From the NCBI GenBank assembly GCA_043811005.1, contig JBDRNO010000055.1:1-22063 (forward strand): a stretch of DNA of 22,063 bases. Direction: 5' to 3'. The translations under genes were made by a program, and so were the position numbers. Within the stretch, counting starts at the first letter, position 1. Each line of letters begins with the position of its first letter. The stretch comes from JBDRNO01 sp043811005. GTDB taxonomy: Bacteria; Bacteroidota; Bacteroidia; NORP154. Shown here piece after piece: positions 16,081-22,063 of this stretch. Below the pieces are notes generated by a model. It worked only from the letters and a program-made list of their open reading frames with translations. It was not told the DNA's origin and ran no database searches.

Positions 16081-16109
16081 CTTTTCCAAAGTTTAAAACT
16101 TTGGAAAAG
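16081..16109. repeat. RAYT-associated palindrome upstream of RAYT (copy E)
   Basis: CTTTTCCAAAGTTT (16081-16094), A, AAACTTTGGAAAAG (16096-16109), perfect 14-bp arms. It lies between the dpaL stop (16119) and the RAYT start (16063) and mirrors copy C on the other side of the gene. Confidence 0.9.
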
Positions 16110-16118
16110 GTAACTTTT

Positions 16119-17306
16119 TTAAGGTTTAAACTTCATCACAATCTTCTCAAAATTCACAGGGTCTGTATCACCTTCGGTATTAATTATAAGGATCTTTGAA
16201 TTGCTCGAAATACCCAATTTTTCCCTGGCAGCGGAAAATTTATCATTTGTCATCAAAGCTAATAGCCCTGCCAATCCTGAAGCGCCTGATTCTCCTGAGA
16301 TTATTCTTGGGTCATCTTTTTCGGGATAATAGTATTGTCTCATCGCCTCAATAGCATAATCATCAGAAACAGACATAAAAAGGTCAACTCCGTCTTTTAT
16401 TACAGGCCACGCTACCGGAGAAGGTATGCCGCAATTCAAGCCAGCCATTATGGATTCCTGATTTCCCCGGGCTTGTTTAGGTTCCCCTTTGCCGAAGCGG
16501 ATAGATTCTAAAAAACAATCGGACTCAGTTGGCTCAACACTAATTAATTTAGGGCGGTTCTCTTTATACCTGTTAACAAAATACCACGTACCTGCTGCAG
16601 TGAGACCTCCAACACCGGTTTGGAGGAATACAATATCAATGATTCGATTACAAACCGGATTTACTTCCCTGAATATAGTTGTGTATCCAGCCATGATGTA
16701 ATTGGGGATTTCCATATTGCCTTCGTAAGCAGTGTCGGATATAACATGCCAACCATTCTCTTTTGCATCTTCTTTGATCCTTTCAACACAATCATCATAA
16801 GTTCCTTCAATAACAACAACTCTCGCTCCTTCGCTCTCAATATTCTCAATTCTCGATCTTACGGTATTTCCGGGCATGTAAATAACCGCTTTCTGCTTGA
16901 GCTTCCTTGCAGTCCAGGCAACAGCTCGTCCATGGTTTCCATCCGATGCTGCGCAAAAAGTGAAAGAACCGAGCTGTTTCATTTTTTCTACATCTGCAAA
17001 ATCATCATGTGTAAACTCAGATTTAAACTTTGCTTCCCACTGCTTTTTAATAAAATGGTAAATTGCATAAGAGGCGCCCAACGGTTTGAATGCCTTGACA
17101 TCAAAGCGATTGGATTCATCTTTTACAAAAATCTGCCCTAATCCTAACTTTTGAGCCAAAGAAGGAAGAGTGACCAACGGTGTGGGTTTATATCCTTGAA
17201 GAGACCTGTGAAAATCCCAAATATCATCATTTGTGAAAGCGCAACATTCAGTGTTCTGCCACATGGGGTTGCCTTGATAGTAAGGGTTGAAGCTATATTC
17301 GCACAT
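16119..17306 (-). CDS. dpaL: Diaminopropionate ammonia-lyase (YgeX/DpaL), PLP enzyme
   Basis: The enzyme splits 2,3-diaminopropionate into pyruvate and two ammonia. With the ATG at 17306 it has 395 residues, as expected (E. coli YgeX has 398). It shows PTPL, then VKDESNRFDVKAFK with Lys74 as the likely PLP lysine, SDGNHGRAVAW, the glycine-rich phosphate site GVGGLTAAG, SVEPTESDC, IMAGLNCG, RIISGESGASG and NTEGDTD. An in-frame ATG at 17357 would add 17 residues, but those codons come from a low-complexity intergenic repeat, so the later start is preferred. In the purine pathway it is the last step, giving pyruvate for energy and nitrogen for the cell. It lies 131 bp after the helicase gene and upstream of RAYT, all on the same strand. 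Confidence 0.94.
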   Translation of the reverse strand: MCEYSFNPYYQGNPMWQNTECCAFTNDDIWDFHRSLQGYKPTPLVTLPSLAQKLGLGQIFVKDESNRFDVKAFKPLGASYAIYHFIKKQWEAKFKSEFTHDDFADVEKMKQLGSFTFCAASDGNHGRAVAWTARKLKQKAVIYMPGNTVRSRIENIESEGARVVVIEGTYDDCVERIKEDAKENGWHVISDTAYEGNMEIPNYIMAGYTTIFREVNPVCNRIIDIVFLQTGVGGLTAAGTWYFVNRYKENRPKLISVEPTESDCFLESIRFGKGEPKQARGNQESIMAGLNCGIPSPVAWPVIKDGVDLFMSVSDDYAIEAMRQYYYPEKDDPRIISGESGASGLAGLLALMTNDKFSAAREKLGISSNSKILIINTEGDTDPVNFEKIVMKFKP

Positions 17307-17430
17307 ACTGGTTGCTGGATATTGTTCATTAGTCAACTGCCAATTGTCAACTGTCAACTGGTTGCTGGGTTCCTGTTATTAGTCTACGCATTTGTCATCG
17401 TCATTGTCATTGCCAATTGCCGACTGCTGA
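17307..17430. repeat. Low-complexity spacer of short GTCAACTG / TTGTCATT / GTTGCTGG repeats
   Basis: The gap between the helicase stop and the dpaL start is built from variants of CAACTG, GTCAACTG, CCAATTG, GTTGCTGG and GTCATTGTCAT. Slippage-type arrays of this look occur in Bacteroidota spacers. If dpaL has its own promoter it must lie in or next to this array. Confidence 0.6.
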
Positions 17431-17436
17431 CTGGGA

Positions 17437-20364
17437 TTAATCAAAAAGCTTTAACTGTTTATAAACCTCCTTATTCTCAACTTCATTGGTCTCAACTTGT
17501 TTGTCTTCAACAGGTTCATCATCTGTTTGTTTATCCGCTATTTTGCTGAATTTATCAAAATCCCGAAAATACTCAGGATGTTTTTCTCTTTCAGCTTCCC
17601 AATATTTTTCCCGCCTTTTATCAACCAATTCTATATTTTTTTCCAGTGTCATTTTTTCAGTTCCTGTTAAATCATACACATTAATCCACTTATCTTTTAC
17701 GAAAAGTTCCAAATTTGGATTTAAAACATAATATCCTCTTGCTAACCGTAAAAAGAGTTTTTTATTATAAGGACCTTGCTTAGATAATTCGTTCTTCGCA
17801 AAAATAGAACTCAGATAGGGACGTTTTTTACGATACTCGGGCAAAACAGTGTCAGGGTATTCAGTTATCGTATTAATAAAGTCATCCGCTTTTATTCCAT
17901 GTTCCTCCAAATGACGCCTTTGTTTAATAAGTGATTCTTGCAAGGCGATGAGGTAATTAAGGAAGAAATATTCTATTTTATGATTATCTATCTTTATGAG
18001 TTGATTGTCTACCTTTACTTTAATATTATCAGTTAGAATGAAATAATATACTTTACCCAGCTTGTTTTTTGTGTATTCTTTTGAAAAGCATGACAGGTTT
18101 AAAGCGATTTGAAGGGCATTTTTACCATTATTATCAATTAATGTAGTGTCAGCACCTAACTCAAGTAAATACTTAATTATATTGACAGCCCCGTTATGAA
18201 CGGCAATCATTAATGGGGTCATATTAAATTCATTCCTGAAATTCACTCCATAAAGGTTCACCTGCTCCTTTATTTTTCTTACATCCTCATTTTTGTAATC
18301 CTGGTAATATCTTCTATAAACAGAACTTCTTTCATCTTCAAATCCATCTGCTTTCCGGTATTTTAATTCTGAAAGTTTGTCTTTGATTTCAATATCATTG
18401 TAAATTAATGAATAAGCAAAAAGTTTATCCTTGGCTTTTTTGTTGAATCTTTCAGGGTTTAGGGCATCTTTTTTTAACAATTCCAGAGTTTTTCGTGTGA
18501 TAGGTTTCCAACTGGGGGTTTTGGTGCCGAGTATTGTTTCCCTTATCAATTCTGCCTGCTCTGTTTTACCCTGAATTTCAAGTTTGTGTGCTTCTTTTTT
18601 CCAATCTTCTATTGAGGATGTTTGCGTTTCAATATTCAGTTGTTTTTTGGAAGTAATCAACCCGAGCAGACTCAATATCTTATGCTTTTGGTTTTTTTCA
18701 ATAATATATAAGTTTTGAATTGACCGTGTGATAGCAACATATAGCGAATTGATATAAAATTTATAAGCATCAAGAGACTTATCGGTTTTATCTCTTGCTC
18801 TGGAGAATATAATGTCATCTTCATCTATATCTGTTTGGTCTATTCCACTAATAATTTCCCTGAATTCTTTATCACAATTGCTTATAAAATTTATCATAAT
18901 AATATTATCATATTCCAGTCCTTTAGCTTCCTGTATGGAGAATATCAGCGGTGTATTAAAAAATTTCCGCACTTCGGGCTTATCTTCATTTCTCATTACC
19001 AGCACTGCAAAGCGGGTAGAATTTTTTGTTTTTTGATTAAATTCGTGTTTAATTTTATTATTATCTTCAAGAAAAACAACTTCACCGGTTTTGGAAGAGA
19101 TTGCCTCCACTAAATAAGTGCTTTCCTTATCAATAGAGCCAAAACGCTGGTTCTTAATCTTAAGCAATGTATTTGCTAATTGAGTGACCTGTACAGAATT
19201 CCGATAGTTTGTATTAAGTATTCGTATCACATCTCCCCACATACCGCCTTTGTAGAACATGGTTTTAATATTTGACCATGAGAAAAAATTCGGATACACC
19301 ATCTGATTGGAATCTCCGCACAGAATAAAATTTGTTGGTTTTTTGAGTGACTTCAGAATGAGATACAACTGTATATTCGTAATATCCTGTACCTCATCAA
19401 CAATAATAAAATCATATTTTGGTTTGCAGAAAGGCAACCATTGGTGGGAAACTATGTTCAGGTTATAGTAGTTGTTCTCTTTTAAGAATTTTAAGTACTT
19501 TTCAAAAAGATCATAAACCTGCTCACGCATTTCTGCAAGAAAAATGGATTGCTTTACACCGCGCTGTAAATACTCTTCCCTGGTAAGGCATTCACAGTCA
19601 ATAGATGAACCTGTTATTACACCTTTAAATTCTTCATACAGTTTATATGTATCCTTTATTTTGGTAGTATCAAGCAAACGTATGAACCAATTTTCAAACG
19701 CTTTGAAATCAATCTCTTTACCTTGTGGTATCCGCAGGGTTTCTATGAACTCACGGAACGACAGGAAATCAATCTCCTGGTTTTCGTTGTTATAGTTAAA
19801 TGAATAATAAAGTTTTGCGGAATGTTCTGCTAAAAAAGAAGAGAGAGTGATATATAATATATTGCCCCTTAAGGTTTTAATTTTCTCTAATGTAAGCACA
19901 GTTTTACCACTGCCTGCTGAACCGATAATGATCAATGGTGTGGGGAGGTGAAATATTTCCTGCTGGTCGTGGTCAAATGACAGTATTTTATCAAGTATAT
20001 GAAATGATGCAATCTTTGGATTGACATAAGGTAATAATTGTATATCCTCTGTGGGAAGCTGCTTTGAATCAGGAAATGGCACCAACTTGCTCTCATCAAT
20101 CGTTGCCCCTCTTAAAAACCTTGATTTATCATAATCGTGGTTGAGGATTGTCTCCAGTAAAAGGATATAATTTTTGTTGTTGTGATGTGCAAATTTAAAA
20201 AGCAACCTGTTTTCATAATCTAACTTCGCCCTGTAATATCCATTATGGCTTAATTTTTTAATTTCAGCAGAATCAAAGTTTTCATTTCTCAGAAACTCAA
20301 CTGTTTTATCAAACTGCTTTTTTACCTTACTGTAATCAATATCGTTGTAAATAAGTACTTCCAA
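17437..20364 (-). CDS. RelE/ParE-like domain - SF1 (UvrD-type) helicase - ankyrin protein
   Basis: A 975-residue multidomain protein. Residues 1-85 (YYRAKLDYENRLLFKF, YILLLETILNHDYDK) resemble the RelE/ParE toxin fold. The SF1 helicase core follows: Walker A GSAGSGKT at 148-155, Walker B IIVDEVQD about 320-327, ILCGDSNQMV about 347, NTNYRNS about 384, FSIQEAKGLEYDNI about 475 and YVAITRSIQNLYII about 542. Residues about 690-760 contain an ankyrin-like unit (NMTPLMIAVHNGAVNIIKYL, GADTTLIDNNGKNALQIAL). The C-terminal 200 residues are unassigned and end in a charged tail. Start is a TTG at 20364; an in-frame TGA lies 30 bases upstream and no ATG occurs early, so TTG is the only good choice. Combining a possible RNase-type domain with a helicase and a protein-interaction repeat suggests a stress or phage-defence role, but this is an inference. 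Confidence 0.82.
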   Translation of the reverse strand: MEVLIYNDIDYSKVKKQFDKTVEFLRNENFDSAEIKKLSHNGYYRAKLDYENRLLFKFAHHNNKNYILLLETILNHDYDKSRFLRGATIDESKLVPFPDSKQLPTEDIQLLPYVNPKIASFHILDKILSFDHDQQEIFHLPTPLIIIGSAGSGKTVLTLEKIKTLRGNILYITLSSFLAEHSAKLYYSFNYNNENQEIDFLSFREFIETLRIPQGKEIDFKAFENWFIRLLDTTKIKDTYKLYEEFKGVITGSSIDCECLTREEYLQRGVKQSIFLAEMREQVYDLFEKYLKFLKENNYYNLNIVSHQWLPFCKPKYDFIIVDEVQDITNIQLYLILKSLKKPTNFILCGDSNQMVYPNFFSWSNIKTMFYKGGMWGDVIRILNTNYRNSVQVTQLANTLLKIKNQRFGSIDKESTYLVEAISSKTGEVVFLEDNNKIKHEFNQKTKNSTRFAVLVMRNEDKPEVRKFFNTPLIFSIQEAKGLEYDNIIMINFISNCDKEFREIISGIDQTDIDEDDIIFSRARDKTDKSLDAYKFYINSLYVAITRSIQNLYIIEKNQKHKILSLLGLITSKKQLNIETQTSSIEDWKKEAHKLEIQGKTEQAELIRETILGTKTPSWKPITRKTLELLKKDALNPERFNKKAKDKLFAYSLIYNDIEIKDKLSELKYRKADGFEDERSSVYRRYYQDYKNEDVRKIKEQVNLYGVNFRNEFNMTPLMIAVHNGAVNIIKYLLELGADTTLIDNNGKNALQIALNLSCFSKEYTKNKLGKVYYFILTDNIKVKVDNQLIKIDNHKIEYFFLNYLIALQESLIKQRRHLEEHGIKADDFINTITEYPDTVLPEYRKKRPYLSSIFAKNELSKQGPYNKKLFLRLARGYYVLNPNLELFVKDKWINVYDLTGTEKMTLEKNIELVDKRREKYWEAEREKHPEYFRDFDKFSKIADKQTDDEPVEDKQVETNEVENKEVYKQLKLFD

Positions 20365-20530
20365 TTTAAGGTGATTATCAAAATGAGAAATTCAAAATAG
20401 TGGAGCTAAAAATTACGGTCAAATTTACAAAATAATCCCGGGAAAATTTGTTTTGCAATGTTTGTGCAAATCAATATTTTTGTAATTCATTAGTTGTAAT
20501 TAAATAATTTAATAAAATTCTAATGAGTGT

Positions 20531-20552
20531 TATACTGCAATATTGCAGTATA
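20531..20552. promoter_or_regulatory. 22-bp perfect palindrome TATACTGCAATATTGCAGTATA
   Basis: The sequence equals its own reverse complement over 22 bases with no loop, which is more typical of a dimer-binding operator than a terminator. It is about 170 bp from the helicase start and 130 bp from the cassette. The binding protein is unknown. Confidence 0.4.
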
Positions 20553-20607
20553 TTACGTAGTTATACATGAAACGGGTTAAATTTCCGCATATTTATTATC
20601 GTAAATT

Positions 20608-20649
20608 TGGAATGGCAGAGACGCCCAATTTGGGCGTCTCTACATTCCA
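20608..20649. repeat. Interspersed palindrome TGGAATG...AGAGACGCCCAA/TTGGGCGTCTCT...CATTCCA
   Basis: The inner arms AGAGACGCCCAA (20617-20628) and TTGGGCGTCTCT (20630-20641) are perfect around a single T. The outer arms TGGAATG and CATTCCA extend the pairing. The end CGTCTCTACATTCC is identical to that of the repeat at 12741-12770, so the two copies are related but carry different cores. Confidence 0.8.
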
Positions 20650-20679
20650 TGGATACAAAGAGTTGATTTTGGAATAGGA

Positions 20680-21230
20680 TTGAAAAATGTCCAAATTTAT
20701 CCCGTTTTAAGTATATGCCAAAAAAAAATCATTACGGCAAAAGTAGCAGTGAAAAGAAATTACGATACATCATGGGATTTAAAAGAAAGTGGTGAAGGGA
20801 ACTTACCACAAGATAAAGACACATTTGACAAGATATATACGCTAAGTGGGAGAAACGGTCATGGGAGCCATGGCTACGTGGCAACCTTAAGTTCCCCTTT
20901 CCTGTCAAGCGAGTGGAGGATGACGATGATGCCTATTTCACGGACATAGCCAAGTTAGAACCATTCAGGCTGGGTCATGTAATGAAAGCCATAGATATTG
21001 AAGAAAAGATGCGAGGGCAGGGTATTGCAATAAAAATGATCCTGTACCTTATTGAACATGCCAGAAGGAAAAAGGTTTCTGAGATTTATCTTGAAGTTCT
21101 GGCTAAGAACAAGGTCGCTTTAAAACTCTATAAAAAGCTATATTTTAAAGAGCGATTATTTACAGGAATCATATCCGAAGGGTTATATGGACTATACTAT
21201 CCAATTACGACTCAAGAATGCGGTGATTAA
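20680..21230 (+). pseudogene. Disrupted GNAT acetyltransferase ORF with a foreign-looking N-terminal part
   Basis: The 3' frame, open from 20829 and with a GTG at 20913, ends in a clear GNAT motif A/B region: IDIEEKMRGQGIAIKMILYL, YLEVLAKNKVALKLYKKLYF. Upstream in the same frame is WEPWLRGNLKFPFPVKRVED, which recalls CcbP-like calcium-binding proteins more than GNATs. Further upstream the frame is closed by TGA at 20826-20828, but a neighbouring frame stays open from 20680, and a third small start (ATG 20715, MPKKNHYGKSSSEKK...) reads only 26 codons. The usual GNAT N-terminal strands are therefore missing or replaced. The likely picture is a decayed fusion in two or three frames; a short functional GNAT from GTG 20913 (105 residues) cannot be excluded. 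It lies right before an attC site, as a gene cassette would. Confidence 0.6.
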
Positions 21231-21263
21231 CAAGGGGGATTACGAGTGAATTATTTCCAAAAA

Positions 21264-21390
21264 GCCTAACCCTGCGCTGCACCTGACGCCCGCCCACAGG
21301 CGCGCGAGTTTGGTTTTGATAGTAAATGAAGGTCTGTCTTTTCTCCGAAAATCCTTTTAGAGCGGGCGCAGGTGAGCCTTGTCGTTATGC
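21264..21390 (+). other. Integron attC recombination site (127 bp)
   Basis: All parts of an attC hairpin are visible. R'' is GCCTAAC (21264-21270), followed by a spacer CCTGC and L'' GCTGCACC (21276-21283). TGACGCCCGC (21284-21293) pairs with GCGGGCGCA (21362-21370). Then come L' GGTGAGC (21371-21377), spacer CTTGTC, and R' GTTATGC (21384-21390). L'' pairs with L' except for one extra G, the extrahelical base that marks the recombined strand, and the next arm has an extra A. R'' and R' pair at 6 of 7. The variable terminal loop is about 68 bases. The site follows the acetyltransferase ORF by 33 bp, exactly where a cassette's attC belongs. No integrase gene is present. The G+C-rich arms stand out from the AT-rich surroundings. 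Confidence 0.82.
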
Positions 21391-21423
21391 TAATGAGAAA
21401 ATAAAAAATGAAAATATAAATAT

Positions 21424-21449
21424 ATCAGTGAAATCTGTGTAATCTGTGG
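21424..21449. repeat. ATCTGTGTAATCTGTGG-type interspersed motif
   Basis: The stretch ATCAGTGAAATCTGTGTAATCTGTGG resembles a short dispersed repeat known from Bacteroidota spacers. A partial match (ATATCAGTGAAA) occurs near 3281-3292. No function is apparent. Confidence 0.4.
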
Positions 21450-21493
21450 TTTTTATTAATATTTTAAAATTCCTATACAATTAATTAGAGATA

Positions 21494-21512
21494 GTCCGAT
21501 TACAAATCGGAC
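21494..21512. terminator. Palindrome GTCCGATT-ACA-AATCGGAC abutting a stop codon
   Basis: Perfect 8-bp arms with a 3-base loop sit directly against the TAG stop (21513-21515) of the minus-strand gene. It could terminate that transcript, although no T-run follows on the minus strand. Its layout copies the other stop-adjacent palindromes here, so a repeat origin is also likely. Confidence 0.55.
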
Positions 21513-22063
21513 CTACTTTAGCCCCGTCATTTCATTAAATTCATTGATCAATTCATCCCATTTGTCAACCTGGCTGAACATTTTGTGCCAGATATCCCTG
21601 TCATACCATAATTGGTTCAGGTCTTCAACATCTTTTCCCTGCTGTTCAATCCATGTAAAGTATTTCAGATTATGAATTGCTTTTTGATCGGTATAAGTTA
21701 GTTCCTTCATATTATCTGTTCTTGTTCCAAACAGGCATTTTTCCAAATCCTTCGCTGCTTGTAACTGGTTGTATTCCCCATGTTCCTCACTCAACTCTTC
21801 AATTCGTGATTTATACATATCAGCGGAATCCGTAGCAGGAGCAAACAAGATATCATCGGAAGATAATTCGTAATATTTAGCGGTTTTTATAGCTGAAAGT
21901 ATATTGGAAATACCTGATATTCCAAGGATGCTCAATTGCCTGACAAATTCTTTATCAACTCCTGAAGATGTCAAATAATCTTTTCCCTCTTTTTCATTGA
22001 ACAGGCGCAATATCCTCATGCAATCCTCATCATCAATAACTGTAACCATATTTGTGTTTTTGA
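21513..22063 (-). CDS. C-terminal part of a PLP-dependent (cysteine-synthase-like) enzyme, cut by the window edge
   Basis: The frame is open to the window end, so the Met at 22049 (MVTVIDDEDCMRILRLF) is internal; the four codons before it (KNTN) continue the frame. The segment matches my memory of the C-terminal third of 'pyridoxal-5'-phosphate-dependent protein subunit beta' enzymes of fold type II: VIDDEDCMR, LLGISGISNILSAIK-like LGISGISNILSAIKTAKYYE, LTYTDQKAIHNLKYFTWIEQQGK and the final QLWYDRDIW. The PLP lysine would lie in the missing part. Such genes are often found with dpaL, ygeY and ygeW clusters, so the purine locus may go on beyond 22063. The reaction is not known. Confidence 0.75.
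   Translation of the reverse strand, partial: KNTNMVTVIDDEDCMRILRLFNEKEGKDYLTSSGVDKEFVRQLSILGISGISNILSAIKTAKYYELSSDDILFAPATDSADMYKSRIEELSEEHGEYNQLQAAKDLEKCLFGTRTDNMKELTYTDQKAIHNLKYFTWIEQQGKDVEDLNQLWYDRDIWHKMFSQVDKWDELINEFNEMTGLK

Larger units (their letters stand above)
20365..20679. other. Gene-free 315-bp region with two palindromes
   Basis: This AT-rich stretch separates the helicase gene from the acetyltransferase cassette and has no credible ORF. It holds a 22-bp perfect palindrome (20531-20552), two direct copies of GTTATAC on either side of it (20529-20535 and 20560-20566), and the interspersed palindrome at 20608-20649. The helicase promoter must lie near 20370-20450. A TAAATTTG at 20602-20609 could be a plus-strand -7 box. 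Confidence 0.6.

Noticed and set aside
9476..16109. CRISPR array explanation for the repeated palindromes
   Set aside because: Spacing is irregular, two copies lie in coding sequence, there are no uniform spacers and no cas genes.
16620..17141. 173-codon plus-strand open frame opposite dpaL
   Set aside because: It is fully covered by a well-conserved PLP enzyme on the other strand and shows no family features; it is an antisense shadow.
20520..20570. A second attC upstream of the cassette
   Set aside because: Only isolated GTTATAC boxes are present; no paired L'' and L' boxes or extrahelical base could be found there.

Overview
The window looks like a chromosomal segment of an anaerobic, AT-rich Bacteroidota member, probably from an uncultured or metagenomic lineage. 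Pointers are a Bacteroidota-type lipoprotein next to a DUF5723-like envelope protein, candidate TAnnTTTG promoter boxes, weak or absent Shine-Dalgarno sites, and many short palindromic repeats of the kind scattered through Bacteroidota genomes. The taxonomic call is an inference from these features.

Layout. (1) 1-3334: the tail of an upstream protein, a large lipoprotein, and a frameshifted DUF5723-like gene. (2) 3335-5792, minus strand: htpG (Hsp90) and guaD (guanine deaminase). (3) 5914-8426, plus strand: ygeY and ygeW. (4) 8473-17306, minus strand: an Rnl5-type RNA ligase, ssnA, an AlbA/Schlafen-type ATPase, a remnant HDAC-family gene, a fused molybdenum hydroxylase (selenium-dependent XDH type), a RAYT transposase, and dpaL. 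(5) 17437-20364, minus strand: a 975-aa protein with a likely RelE/ParE-like N-terminus, an SF1 helicase core and an ankyrin segment. (6) 20680-21390: a broken, apparently chimeric acetyltransferase ORF followed by a structure with all the marks of an integron attC site. (7) 21513 to the edge: the C-terminal part of a PLP-dependent enzyme that runs out of the window.

The metabolic theme is anaerobic purine breakdown. guaD, xdh, ssnA, ygeW, ygeY and dpaL belong to the YgeW/YgeX/YgeY/SsnA/XDH group, first annotated as selenium-linked and later connected with anaerobic urate and purine degradation. GuaD would make xanthine and XDH would oxidise or interconvert purines. YgeY, YgeW and SsnA would handle ureido or carbamoyl intermediates, and DpaL would turn 2,3-diaminopropionate into pyruvate and ammonia. 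ygfK, a hydantoinase, an XDH FAD subunit and selenium genes are not in this window.

The locus has been reworked by small mobile elements. A RAYT transposase (15440-16063) is bracketed by copies of a palindrome with arms like AACTTTTCCAAAGTT. Further copies lie before ssnA, in frame inside xdh, and inside the RAYT gene itself. Several unrelated palindrome families sit right at gene ends. Three genes are broken: a frameshift in the DUF5723-like gene, an internal deletion in the HDAC gene, and a disrupted chimera in the acetyltransferase cassette.
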